This document shows positions 19,008-27,250 of a DNA stretch of 64,000 nt, in pieces. Both the position numbers and the translations under genes were made by a program. The DNA comes from Olavius algarvensis associated proteobacterium Delta 3 (GTDB lineage Bacteria > Desulfobacterota > Desulfobacteria > Desulfobacterales > CAFBRK01): contig CAFBRK010000184.1 of assembly GCA_903231505.1 (NCBI GenBank), positions 1 through 64,000 on the forward strand, in the 5' to 3' direction. Each line of letters starts with the position of its first letter. Positions within the stretch are counted from its first letter, which is position 1. The notes beneath the pieces are model-generated. The model worked only from the letters and a program-made list of their open reading frames with translations, was not told where the DNA came from and ran no database searches.

Positions 19008-19895
19008 ATGGCAGCACCATTGGGACCGGATCTGTGGATTCGCGAGTTACACAAGGGGATTGTCGGGCTTTACTTCAAGGTTGAAAGGACGCTGTTCTCC
19101 GGCACCAGCCCTTACCAGCGGATCGATATCTACGAAACCGCGGGGCACGGGAAGATGTTGTTCAATGACGGCATCATCATGCTGTCGGAGCGGGATGAGT
19201 TTATCTATCATGAAATGATCGCCCACGTTCCCCTGTTTGTCCATCCCGCTCCCCGGCAGGTTCTCATTATCGGGGGGGGCGATGGCGGAACCGTACGCGA
19301 GGTGATGAAACATCCCGTCGTGGAACGGGTCGTCTTGGTGGAGATAGACAAGATGGTGGTCGACGCCTGCCGGAAATACTTTCCATCGCTGACCTGCGGC
19401 CTCGACGATCCCCGATTGGAGATTCGCTACGAGGATGGCGTCCGGTATGTCTCGGATGTGTCCGAGACCTTTGATGTGGTTATCGTCGATTCCACCGATC
19501 CGATCGGCCCTGCGGAGCCGCTGTTCGGCCGCACGTTCTACGAGCATGTGTCCCGGGCGTTGAACCCGGAGGGTATCCTTGTCACCCAAGCGGAGTCGGC
19601 ATTTTACGACCCGGAATTGCAACAGCCGATGCTGATCCATCAGCGTCCGTTTTTCGAAAGGTTGCACCTGTATCTGTATTCCAACCTGACCTACCCCGGG
19701 GCGCTGTGGGGATTCGGTTATGCATCCAAAGGTCTTTGTCCCATCCGGGATCTTGATCCGGGTCGCGTGACCGCTGCAAATATATCCAGCCGGTACTACA
19801 ACGCCGGCATTCACCGGGCAGCATTCATGCTGCCGACATTCGTAACCAAAGAACTGGGACCCATTCTGGATCCGGTTCCGGACATGTCATCATGA
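19008..19895 (+). CDS. speE: Spermidine synthase
   Basis: SpeE transfers the aminopropyl group of decarboxylated S-adenosylmethionine to putrescine, giving spermidine. The 295-residue protein has the SAM-fold loop LIIGGGDGGTVREVMKH (about 82-98), the acidic VEIDKMVV, and the catalytic segment VDSTDPIGPAEPLF. The ATG at 19008 is chosen because GAGGAGA lies nine bases upstream; an in-frame ATG at 18984 has no ribosome site. It lies 78 bases after the decarboxylase and overlaps the next gene by four bases. Acceptor specificity (putrescine or another amine) cannot be read by eye. Confidence 0.93.
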   Translation: MAAPLGPDLWIRELHKGIVGLYFKVERTLFSGTSPYQRIDIYETAGHGKMLFNDGIIMLSERDEFIYHEMIAHVPLFVHPAPRQVLIIGGGDGGTVREVMKHPVVERVVLVEIDKMVVDACRKYFPSLTCGLDDPRLEIRYEDGVRYVSDVSETFDVVIVDSTDPIGPAEPLFGRTFYEHVSRALNPEGILVTQAESAFYDPELQQPMLIHQRPFFERLHLYLYSNLTYPGALWGFGYASKGLCPIRDLDPGRVTAANISSRYYNAGIHRAAFMLPTFVTKELGPILDPVPDMSS

Positions 19896-20347
19896 GACGA
19901 AAAGACAAAGAAATCACCGATCCGGCGGTCATCGAATCGATCATCCGGCAATCCATCGTATGCCGGCTGGCCATGTGCGACGGCGATACCCCTTACATCG
20001 TTCCGCTGTCATTCGGGTATCAGAACCGCGCCTTGTATTTTCATTCGGCCACCGAAGGCAAAAAGATGGACATCCTGCGTCGAAACCCCAAAGTGTGTTT
20101 CGAGGTCGATCTCGGCCCGGCGGTGAAGAAGGCGGAGCAGCCCTGCCGGTGGGGCATGACGTTCCGGAGTGTTATCGGAACCGGCACGGTGCATTTTCTG
20201 GAATCACCGGCGGAAAAGCGACGTGCGCTTGAAATCCTCATGGGCCATTATGCCAACGCGCGTTTTGAGATCCCGGACAGTAAACTGGATGGCGTAACGG
20301 TGTTCCGGGTGGATGTCAAAGAGATGACGGGAAAGCAGAGCGACTGA
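19892..20347 (+). CDS. Pyridoxamine 5'-phosphate oxidase-fold protein (NimA-like)
   Basis: This 151-residue protein belongs to the split-barrel flavin-binding group that includes nitroimidazole-resistance proteins. Visible signatures are IVCRLAMCDGDTPYIVPLSF near the N-terminus, the LYFHSATEGKKMDILRRNP core and the KVCFEVD strand. Family members bind FMN, F420 or haem and have varied redox roles; the substrate is unknown. The ATG overlaps the speE stop codon, so it is probably co-translated with the polyamine genes, but a link in function is only inference. Confidence 0.8.
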   Translation: MRRKDKEITDPAVIESIIRQSIVCRLAMCDGDTPYIVPLSFGYQNRALYFHSATEGKKMDILRRNPKVCFEVDLGPAVKKAEQPCRWGMTFRSVIGTGTVHFLESPAEKRRALEILMGHYANARFEIPDSKLDGVTVFRVDVKEMTGKQSD

Positions 20348-20427
20348 TTACCGGCCGGTTCACTGATATCATGATCCGGTGTGATGTGTGTCAATGCTCG
20401 AGCCGCCCGACGTCGGAATAGGGGTGT

Positions 20428-21132
20428 ATGTACCAATCGGATGAATCAAACGGTATCCCCGTGCCACCGGAAACCGATGACCGCATGGCCCGCCGGGACG
20501 TGATCCGTATGGTGCGGGATCAGATCCAGGCCTTTTTTGAAGGGGCCCGGGGGAGTCATGACTGGGATCACACCGAGCGGGTCTTCCGGCTGTGTGAACG
20601 GATCGGTTCCCTGGAGGGCGCCGATATGGACGTGCTGCTCATTGCCGCTTATCTCCACGATATCGGGCGGAGTCGCCAGGACAGCTCCAACGGTGCCGTC
20701 TGTCATGCCGATGCCGGGGCCCGCATGGCGGCATCGGTCGTGGCGAAGCTGCCCATGTCCGATGCCCGACGGGAAAACATTCTCCATTCTATCCGTTCCC
20801 ACCGCTTTCGTGGCCGATCCACCCCGCGGACTCTGGAAGCACGGGTTCTTTTCGATGCGGATAAACTCGATGCCATCGGCGCCGTGGGGGTGGCCCGGGC
20901 TTTTTTGTTTGCCGGAGAAGTCGGGGCCCGGCTTCACAACCCGGACATCGACATTGAAACAACCAAACCTTACAGCCGGGAGGACACCGGTTATCGGGAA
21001 TACAAAGTCAAGCTGTGCAAGGTCAAGGACCGCATGCTGACCTCGACGGGTCGCAGGCTGGCTGAAGAACGTCATTATTTCATGGAACAGTTTTTTCAAC
21101 GCTTGCAGGACGAGCACGAGGGAAAGAGGTAA
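20428..21132 (+). CDS. HD-domain phosphohydrolase
   Basis: The 234-residue product is a metal-dependent HD hydrolase. The motif order is clear: GSHDWDHTERVFRLC (about 36-50, first His), AAYLHDIGRSR (HD pair), CHADAGARMA, ILHSIRSHRFRG, and VLFDADKLDAIGAVG (distal Asp). This layout resembles the YedJ/metal-dependent phosphohydrolase group acting on nucleotides or small phosphate esters; the substrate is not known. It lies between the polyamine genes and the split purH pair, five bases before the latter, so it may be in a purine-related operon. Confidence 0.85.
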   Translation: MYQSDESNGIPVPPETDDRMARRDVIRMVRDQIQAFFEGARGSHDWDHTERVFRLCERIGSLEGADMDVLLIAAYLHDIGRSRQDSSNGAVCHADAGARMAASVVAKLPMSDARRENILHSIRSHRFRGRSTPRTLEARVLFDADKLDAIGAVGVARAFLFAGEVGARLHNPDIDIETTKPYSREDTGYREYKVKLCKVKDRMLTSTGRRLAEERHYFMEQFFQRLQDEHEGKR

Positions 21133-21137
21133 CCGTC

Positions 21138-21818
21138 ATGAGCATTAACGTGGTAGAGAAAATCGATGATCGAGTGAACGTTCGGCATGTGCTGATCAGT
21201 GTGTCGGACAAGAGCGGACTCGAAGAATTTGTTCCCGGCCTGTTGAACATCCATCCGGGCATCCGGGTCTTCTCCACCGGAGGCACGTACGGCCGAATTC
21301 GTGAGATTCTGGGTGCGGACCGGGAGCAGGCACTGACCCAGGTGGCTGATTATACAGGTCAGCCGGAGACCCAAGGCGGCCTGGTCAAGACGCTTGACTT
21401 CAAAATCTATCTTGGACTTCTGACCGAAACTTACAATGATGCCCATCAGCAGGACCTGGCTAGGACCGGGGCCGTCCCCATCGACATGGTTGTGGTCAAC
21501 CTGTACCCATTTGCGCAAACCATCGCCAAATCCGGGGTCACCGTGGAGGAGGCCCGGGGAAACATCGATATCGGCGGGCCCTGCATGATCCGTGCCTCGG
21601 CGAAGAATTATCTTCGGGTGGCCTCGGTGGTCGATCCGGCGGACTATGGACGGATCCTTGACGAAATGCGGCGCAGCAACGGCGACACGTCTTTGGCGCT
21701 TCGATACGGACTGGCCCAAAAAGCGTTTACCCACACGGCCGACTACGACCGGGCGATTGCGGATTTCCTTCACCAACAGACCATTGACGATACCCGCGGG
21801 TGCTATCGGTTCGACTAA
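21138..21818 (+). CDS. IMP cyclohydrolase domain protein (split PurH, N-terminal half)
   Basis: The 226-residue protein corresponds to the N-terminal, IMP cyclohydrolase half of bifunctional PurH, which closes FAICAR to IMP. It shows HVLISVSDKSGLEEF, FSTGGTYGRI, VVVNLYPFAQT, NIDIGGPCMIRASAKN. By eye the catalytic Lys of the KTL segment, the Tyr of NLYPF, the Asp of IDIGG and the Lys of SAKN are kept, but the usual KTLHPKVHGGIL segment reads KTLDFKIYLGLL. The formyltransferase half is the next gene, 19 bases downstream. A ribosome site (AGAGG) precedes the ATG. Confidence 0.85.
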   Translation: MSINVVEKIDDRVNVRHVLISVSDKSGLEEFVPGLLNIHPGIRVFSTGGTYGRIREILGADREQALTQVADYTGQPETQGGLVKTLDFKIYLGLLTETYNDAHQQDLARTGAVPIDMVVVNLYPFAQTIAKSGVTVEEARGNIDIGGPCMIRASAKNYLRVASVVDPADYGRILDEMRRSNGDTSLALRYGLAQKAFTHTADYDRAIADFLHQQTIDDTRGCYRFD

Positions 21819-21837
21819 AGGCGGAAAGGAGGGGAGC

Positions 21838-23088
21838 ATGGCAGACGATCTTAAGAAGATGTACCGGACCATCGTGGAGGAGCATTTTCCGCCCGCCATG
21901 GAGATCAGTTTTGTGGACGGGGACCATCGACAAACGCTGGTCTACGAAAAAGAATTGTGGACCATTGACAACGTTCAGAAGGGACTTCGCTACGGCGAAA
22001 ATCCGGGGCAGGAGGCGGCCCTGTACAAGCTGGTCAACGGAAATCTGGTGCTCGGAGAGACCGAAACCATCCAGCCGGGACAATTTCTGGCCTCTGAACT
22101 GGAGTTGCTCCAGTCCGGTAAGCATCCCGGAAAAACCAATATCACCGATGCCGACAATTCGCTCAATATTCTGCGCTATTTTACCGACGGGCCGACGGTG
22201 GTCATTGTCAAGCACAACAATCCCTGCGGGGTTGCCAGATCCGATTCCCTGGAAGACGCCTATATCAAAGCCAATATGGCGGACCGGGTGGCGGCTTTTG
22301 GCGGCTGTATCGCCCTGAACCGGGCCGTGGACCGGCCAACGGCGGAGGCCATTGCCCGCCAGTATTCCGAAGTGGTTGTGGCGCCCGATTTTGAAGAAGG
22401 GGTCATGGACATTTTGGCCACGAAGAAAAACCTGCGGGTGGTGCGGATCGGCAACATCGACCGTCTCCAGAACTTCATTGGAAAGCGCTGCGTCGAGTTC
22501 AAAAGCCTGATCGATGGCGGGATCATCGCTCAGTGGTCTTTTGTGCCGGCCGCCCGATCAAAAGCCGATGTGACCATCGCCCAGTGCGAGTATCAGGGGT
22601 CGCCATACCGGATCGAGCGGGAACCCACCGAGGCGGAATCCGATGACATGCTGTTCGGATGGTTCGTGGAGTCGGGGATTACGTCCAACAGCGTCATCTA
22701 CGTCAAGGACCAGGTGACCGTCGGTATCGGCACCGGCGAACAGGACCGGGTGGGTGTCGCTGAAATCGCACGGGACAAGGCCTACCGGAAGCTGGCCGAT
22801 CGCTACTGCTTCGAGGAATTCGGTATCTCCTACAACGAGATGGCAGATGCCGAAAAGAGACGGGCCATCGACAACCGGGTCCGATCCGAGAAAGGTGGGC
22901 TTATCGGTGCGGCGATGGTCAGCGATGCGTTCTTCCCGTTCCGGGATGGCGTGGATGTGGGTCTTCGGGAAGGTGTCACGGCAGTGGTTCAGCCCGGCGG
23001 ATCGGCCAACGATTACCAGTCTATCGAGGCCTGCAACGAGGTCGGGGCGACGATGGTGTATACGGGACAGCGCAGCTTCAAACATTAG
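21838..23088 (+). CDS. AICAR formyltransferase, stand-alone (split PurH, C-terminal half)
   Basis: This 416-residue protein transfers a formyl group from 10-formyl-tetrahydrofolate to AICAR, the step before IMP closure. It has LRYGENPGQEAALY (about 54-67), the catalytic VKHNNPCGVA (about 123-132), AAFGGCIALN, SNSVIYVKDQ, GIGTGEQDRV, SDAFFPFRDG and AVVQPGGSANDYQS. The ATG at 21838 is chosen for the AGGAGGGG ten bases upstream. Stand-alone AICARFT proteins of this length are known. Its stop codon lies inside the left arm of a palindromic element (23087-23260), which may act in termination or message stability. Confidence 0.93.
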   Translation: MADDLKKMYRTIVEEHFPPAMEISFVDGDHRQTLVYEKELWTIDNVQKGLRYGENPGQEAALYKLVNGNLVLGETETIQPGQFLASELELLQSGKHPGKTNITDADNSLNILRYFTDGPTVVIVKHNNPCGVARSDSLEDAYIKANMADRVAAFGGCIALNRAVDRPTAEAIARQYSEVVVAPDFEEGVMDILATKKNLRVVRIGNIDRLQNFIGKRCVEFKSLIDGGIIAQWSFVPAARSKADVTIAQCEYQGSPYRIEREPTEAESDDMLFGWFVESGITSNSVIYVKDQVTVGIGTGEQDRVGVAEIARDKAYRKLADRYCFEEFGISYNEMADAEKRRAIDNRVRSEKGGLIGAAMVSDAFFPFRDGVDVGLREGVTAVVQPGGSANDYQSIEACNEVGATMVYTGQRSFKH

Positions 23089-23260
23089 GAGCGGTTTTTA
23101 ACGCTCATCTCAGATCCCAGGGCGGTGTTGCAGGCCTGGCCGCAGGGCCCCTGCCCCGCGCCCAGGCGGCAAATGCTCACGTACTTCCGTGTACGCTCCG
23201 CTTTTTCGGCGGATTGACGCCTTGCCCTCGGACCTGACCTAAGCGTTAAAACCCGCTCCT
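23087..23260. repeat. Palindromic element, copy A (19-bp terminal inverted repeats)
   Basis: The 174-bp element starts in the stop codon of the AICAR formyltransferase gene. Its left end AGGAGCGGTTTTTAACGCT (23087-23105) pairs with 23242-23260 at 18 of 19 positions. Inside is a hairpin CGTAC-TTCCGT-GTACG (23180-23195) and a G/C-rich palindrome GCAGGGCCCCTGC. Copy B at 32303-32446 shares the inner sequence (AAATGCTCAC, GCTTTT.CG, CGCCTTG.CCT) and the terminal design. It has no coding capacity and no transposase. Confidence 0.75.
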
Positions 23261-23262
23261 TA

Positions 23263-23337
23263 GCTCAGAGTTCTGTACACTCCGCTTTAAATCCGCGGGA
23301 CGCCTCGCTCTCGTGCCTGATCTAACCGTTTAAAACC
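23263..23337. repeat. Partial third copy of the palindromic element
   Basis: Directly after copy A the sequence GCTCAGAGTTCTGTACACTC, the following CCGCTTTAAATCCGCGG, and CTGATCTAACCGTTTAAAACC repeat the right half of the element in degenerate form. It lacks a matching left arm, so it looks like a truncated, tandem copy. Confidence 0.5.
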
Positions 23338-23432
23338 TCTTTTGAATATTATTATGACCATCCGGCCTTCCGCGTTTTCGCTTGTCCCGCCCCCATATTG
23401 GCGTTACACGTCACTTTCGGGGTCGGGATCGC

Positions 23433-23496
23433 TATCGGGTTCGGAATCGAGATAGGACGGTTATCTTCGAAGTCGATAGCGATTCCGAACCCGATA
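23433..23496. repeat. 17-bp perfect inverted repeat
   Basis: TATCGGGTTCGGAATCG at 23433-23449 is repeated as its exact complement at 23480-23496, with 30 bases between. The surrounding bases carry further ATCG/CGAT-rich repeats. It lies downstream of both the AICAR formyltransferase (plus) and threonine aldolase (minus) genes, so it could act as a bidirectional 3' end structure. No U-tract is present. Confidence 0.5.
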
Positions 23497-23569
23497 CCGA
23501 TTCCGATGACTCCGGTACTCTGGCACTTGTATACCGTCTCTTAATCGGATCGGAATTCTGACGAAGTTT

Positions 23570-24613
23570 TTAGGCGTGGGTTTTCATCACCCGGGCAAAC
23601 GCATCGATGGTGTGATCGATATTTTCTTTCTGGATCGGGTAGTGGGTTACGGCCCGGATCTTGTACGGCCCGACAGCCAGGGTGCGAACACCCTCCTTCT
23701 CCAGCGCCCGAACAATGGTACCGGCGCTTCTGTTGCCGCCGGTGATGCCGATGAAAACGATATTCGTGCGGATCAGCTCCGGATCGATCTGTAACCCGGA
23801 GATGCCGGCCAGACCGTCTGCAAGATACCGGGCATTGTCGTGGTCTTCTGCCAGGCGGTCCACCATTTCGTCAAGGGCGACAATACCGGCAGCGGCCAGA
23901 ACTCCGGCCTGCCGCATACCGCCTCCCAGAACCTTTCGTATCCGACGGGCCCGGTTGACAAACTCCCGGCTGCCGCAGACCAGGGATCCCACAGGGGCAC
24001 ACAATCCCTTGCTCAGGCAGAAGGAAACAGAGTCGGCATCGGCCGTCAGGTCCCGGACAGGGACACCCAGGGATATGGCCGCATTGAAAATGCGCGCACC
24101 ATCAATATGCAGTGCCAACCCGTTTCGACGGGCAATCTCACCCACGGCGTGCGTATATTCCGGTGACAATGGGCTGCCGCTGCAGCGATTGTGGGTGTTT
24201 TCCAGGGCGATCAACCGGGTCACGGGAAAATGCACATCGTCGGCCCGAACCGCATTTTCAACCGCCTCTTCGGATAACCGGCCATCCGGCTGATTGGGCA
24301 CGGTGTGGGGATGAATTCCTCCCAGGGCCGACGAACCTCCCTGCTCGTAATAAAACATGTGGGACTGGTCCCCCAGTATCATTTCATCGCCCCGTTGGCA
24401 GTGGGACAACTGGCACACAAGATTGGCCATGGTCCCGCTGGCCACCAAAAGGGAGGCTTCCTTTCCGGTCCGGCCGGCGGCCATTTCTTCCAACTCAATG
24501 ACGGTCGGGTCTTCTCCGAATACGTCGTCGCCGACCCTTGCCTCTGCCATGGCCCGCCGCATGCCGGGTGTTGGCTGTGTCACGGTATCCGATCTGAGAT
24601 CCACCTGGCCCAT
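23570..24613 (-). CDS. ltaE: Low-specificity L-threonine aldolase
   Basis: This PLP enzyme of fold type I cleaves L-threonine or L-allo-threonine to glycine and acetaldehyde. The 347-residue product begins VDLRSDTVTQPTPGMRRAM, has VGDDVFGEDPTV, SGTMANLVC, ENTHNRCSG, HIDGARIFNAA and the PLP lysine in SFCLSKGLCAPVGS (about residue 203). The ATG at 24613 is chosen because GGAAGGAGG lies just upstream; the frame extends further 5' without a ribosome site. It is monocistronic by appearance and convergent with the purine genes. Confidence 0.94.
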   Translation of the reverse strand: MGQVDLRSDTVTQPTPGMRRAMAEARVGDDVFGEDPTVIELEEMAAGRTGKEASLLVASGTMANLVCQLSHCQRGDEMILGDQSHMFYYEQGGSSALGGIHPHTVPNQPDGRLSEEAVENAVRADDVHFPVTRLIALENTHNRCSGSPLSPEYTHAVGEIARRNGLALHIDGARIFNAAISLGVPVRDLTADADSVSFCLSKGLCAPVGSLVCGSREFVNRARRIRKVLGGGMRQAGVLAAAGIVALDEMVDRLAEDHDNARYLADGLAGISGLQIDPELIRTNIVFIGITGGNRSAGTIVRALEKEGVRTLAVGPYKIRAVTHYPIQKENIDHTIDAFARVMKTHA

Positions 24614-24771
24614 GTCTGCCTCCTTCCCATGGGGTGTGTTGTGAAACCTATCCCGGAATTCGTGCTGAAACGATTTCATGCACCGATTCGGGATAATACT
24701 TTATTCCAAACGCTTTCCCGGATATAGAAAAACAACCGTTTTGACAAGCATGATATAATTTGGGGGAACCG

Positions 24772-25164
24772 ATGACAACTTTTTGTAAATCAAGGGTGGT
24801 TTTCGCAGGGGGCATCTGTTTGCTGCTGGTCGTCTGGCTAGGGGGCGTTGAGGCGAGGGCAGAGAAAAGGCAACCCGGCGCCAAAACAACCGGGATTCCT
24901 TCCACATCGACCTCCCAGGAGTGGCGTGATTTGAAGGCGGCATACCAAGCATCTCTGGAAAGTGGCGTGTCCGGACGCTTCCAGGCGGTTCGGCTGGACG
25001 GATCGTCTATTTTTGTTCTGGACAGCCGGCTCGGGCACATGTGGGTCTGGGCCTTCGGGAAAGAGGGCGGCTTCACGATGTACCAGGGGCGCGTGGCGCC
25101 CGGCCTGAAAATGGGCGATGTCGTAGATACATCGGAAGGGGTCCTGGACCAAAGAAAGAAATAA
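24772..25164 (+). CDS. Small secreted protein of unknown function
   Basis: The 130-residue product has a signal peptide (hydrophobic core about 10-25, VFAGGICLLLVVWLGG, then EARAE) and a short mature domain without recognisable motifs, including HMWVWAFGKEGGFTMYQGRV. The ATG at 24772 has GGGGGAA just upstream; a TTG four codons earlier is also in frame. It is likely periplasmic. It is divergent from threonine aldolase and convergent with the cyclic-nucleotide-binding gene. I do not recognise the family. Confidence 0.65.
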   Translation: MTTFCKSRVVFAGGICLLLVVWLGGVEARAEKRQPGAKTTGIPSTSTSQEWRDLKAAYQASLESGVSGRFQAVRLDGSSIFVLDSRLGHMWVWAFGKEGGFTMYQGRVAPGLKMGDVVDTSEGVLDQRKK

Positions 25165-25185
25165 CCCGCTTCTCTGACTGCGATA

Positions 25186-25794
25186 TCACTCGGCCGTGTA
25201 GAACTGCGGAAATCTCAGGGATGAGCAATCCGGGCAGATGCTGTTGCTGAACTCGGTTCCGGAGTGATCTTCAATATATCTTTCCAGCGGCACCCATGCC
25301 GCCCCATCATTGCAGACCTTGCCGCAGTATATACAGACCGGAAGATGGGCCTCTATCATTCTGATGCTCCATTTTTCGATGGCCCGTATTCGGCGACTGA
25401 GCATCTTTAAAAGTTCCATGGCTATCGTCGGATACTGCTGGATCTCCTGTTGAAGATCCCAGCGCTCCAGACTGAGCAGGGTCGTTTCTTCCAGCGCCAC
25501 GACACTGGCCGAACGCGCCATATTGTCAATCAACGCCATTTCTCCAAAGTAATGGCAGGGTCCGATTTTCCGAAGGTGCCTTTCTTCGGAGGTCCCCAGG
25601 TTCTTGATAATTTCGACCTTTCCGCGCAAAATCATGAACAGGCGCGTGTCGTCATCCCCTTCCCGTATAATTACAGTGCCCCTTCGGTAGAGTTTTTCTG
25701 TAGTGGCCCCGGCGATCCGCTTTAGATCGCCGTCCTGCATCATGGAAAAAAGGGGCACGTGTTTCAGGAAATCGATATATTCGGATTTCTTCAT
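25186..25794 (-). CDS. Cyclic nucleotide-binding domain protein with C-terminal Cys motif
   Basis: The 202-residue protein has an N-terminal cNMP-binding domain (about 10-130): LYRRGTVIIREGDD, GKVEII, and the phosphate cassette YFGEMALIDNMARSASV with the Glu and Arg that contact the cyclic phosphate. No DNA-binding helix-turn-helix follows. Instead the C-terminus has LPVCIYCGKVC, a YIEDHSGTEFSNSICPDC segment resembling the cysteine-rich tail found on many deltaproteobacterial PAS and response-regulator proteins, probably a metal site. It lies about 90 bases downstream of a nucleotide cyclase gene on the same strand, suggesting that it reads the cyclase product. Confidence 0.88.
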   Translation of the reverse strand: MKKSEYIDFLKHVPLFSMMQDGDLKRIAGATTEKLYRRGTVIIREGDDDTRLFMILRGKVEIIKNLGTSEERHLRKIGPCHYFGEMALIDNMARSASVVALEETTLLSLERWDLQQEIQQYPTIAMELLKMLSRRIRAIEKWSIRMIEAHLPVCIYCGKVCNDGAAWVPLERYIEDHSGTEFSNSICPDCSSLRFPQFYTAE

Positions 25795-25885
25795 ACGAAC
25801 TCCAATTCCATAATCGTAACCATCGCGTCCGGGCCGGGAGGACCCAATGATATCGACCGGAAAAAATAGACACTGCGTTTCGAGT

Positions 25886-27196
25886 TTATTTTAGAGCCGG
25901 ACCCTGAGAAGGTGTCGATGATTCGTTTATTGCTTTTATCCAATAAACGGGGATCGGTTCGCTGACATTTTTTACATCATGGTCGCCCAGATACTCGGCA
26001 TCGCATGCGTATTCTATAATCCGGTAGGTGTCGGGACCGACATACACCCGGGTGTTTGACGATACGGCTCCGATGCGTGCCGCCACAACGGTCACCAGCC
26101 CGGAGGCGGTATAGGTGTAAAGCTCGCCGGCAAGGCTCTGCATTCGCGTGCAGCCGACATAGGCGGTCCCGGAGTTGATCCCCATGTGCAGCTGTACATG
26201 CCCCCAGGGATAGGGCACGTCGTGATTGAGACGATTGTTTTCGACCACGATGTCGAGCCCTGCCTTTACCGCCGCCAGTGCATTTTCTTCCTGCCGCCCC
26301 TCCTTGAAGATCACCATCAGTCCGTCACCGCTGGTTTCGTTGACGTCTCCCCCGTAGCGCTTGATGCAGTCCAAGTAAGCGGAAAAATGGTTCTCGACCA
26401 TGTTATTGACCAGAAAGGGGTCGGCCGTTTCGGTGATTTTGGAAAAACCCTCGATGTCGAGAAACAGTACAGTCACCTCCATGGGGGCTTTTTCCAGGGA
26501 AATGCTTTCCGGATCTTTTTCCACGAGTCTCCGAACCGTGGAGGGGACAAATTTGGTGAGCTGGTGCTTGACCCGCTCCAGGGTCTCCAGATGAATCAGT
26601 GTTTTCCGCAGTTCCTCCGAGTAGCTTTTAACGTTCTCGTAAAGTTTGGCGTTTTCGACGGCAATGGCGACGTAGTCGGAGATGGAACGTAAAATGTCCA
26701 AGTCTTCGTCATTGAATTTCCCGTATTGCTTGTTCAGCGACTGGAGTACCCCGATGCACCGGTTTTCCCGGTTGATCAGGGGCTGACAGATGAGGTTGCG
26801 GGTCTGAAACCCGGAATTCTTATCGATTTGCGAGAAAAACCTTGGATCCTCATACACGTCGTTGTTGACCACCGAAGATTGGGTTTTGAACACCCATCCG
26901 GCGATCCCCGATTCTTGGGGAATCCGAATCTCGTTTCGCTGCATGCCGGTGGCCACAAGAGACCAAAGCTCACCGTTTTCCGGATCGTGAAGAAAGACCG
27001 TGCTGCGCTCCGTCTGCATGATCCGATTGGTTTGGTCCATGATCACCTCGAAGAGGCGCTCAATGTTCATTTCGGAAGTGAGCACCTGCCCCACCGTGAG
27101 CAGCTGCTGATATCGGTAGTTCTGGTCCCTGACGATCCAGTCTTCGCCGCGTCTGCCGATAGTTCGGGGTTTCGATTTGTCGTCTAACGCATCCAT
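25886..27196 (-). CDS. GAF-domain class III nucleotide cyclase
   Basis: The 436-residue cytoplasmic protein has a GAF sensor domain (about 35-195; STVFLHDPENGELWSLVATG, GIAGWVF, ICQPLINRENRCIGVLQ), a helical linker and a class III cyclase domain (about 235-425). The metal-binding aspartates are present in VLFLDIEGFS and ETSGDGLMVIF. The segment that usually reads GDTVNLAAR is YTASGLVTVVAAR, so the usual substrate Asp and transition-state Asn are missing while the Arg remains. The ATG at 27196 is preferred over an upstream TTG without ribosome site. It is followed by the cNMP-binding gene. Confidence 0.87.
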   Translation of the reverse strand: MDALDDKSKPRTIGRRGEDWIVRDQNYRYQQLLTVGQVLTSEMNIERLFEVIMDQTNRIMQTERSTVFLHDPENGELWSLVATGMQRNEIRIPQESGIAGWVFKTQSSVVNNDVYEDPRFFSQIDKNSGFQTRNLICQPLINRENRCIGVLQSLNKQYGKFNDEDLDILRSISDYVAIAVENAKLYENVKSYSEELRKTLIHLETLERVKHQLTKFVPSTVRRLVEKDPESISLEKAPMEVTVLFLDIEGFSKITETADPFLVNNMVENHFSAYLDCIKRYGGDVNETSGDGLMVIFKEGRQEENALAAVKAGLDIVVENNRLNHDVPYPWGHVQLHMGINSGTAYVGCTRMQSLAGELYTYTASGLVTVVAARIGAVSSNTRVYVGPDTYRIIEYACDAEYLGDHDVKNVSEPIPVYWIKAINESSTPSQGPALK

Positions 27197-27250
27197 CGAC
27201 AATACCCCCGTGGATGTTGGTTTGAGGTCGGAGCAAGAGAAGTCCAGCAA

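Noticed and set aside
24741-24759. TTGACA and TATAAT close together before the small secreted protein gene
   Set aside because: Both hexamers are perfect or near perfect but only seven bases apart, which does not fit sigma70 spacing; each lacks a partner at 16-18 bases.
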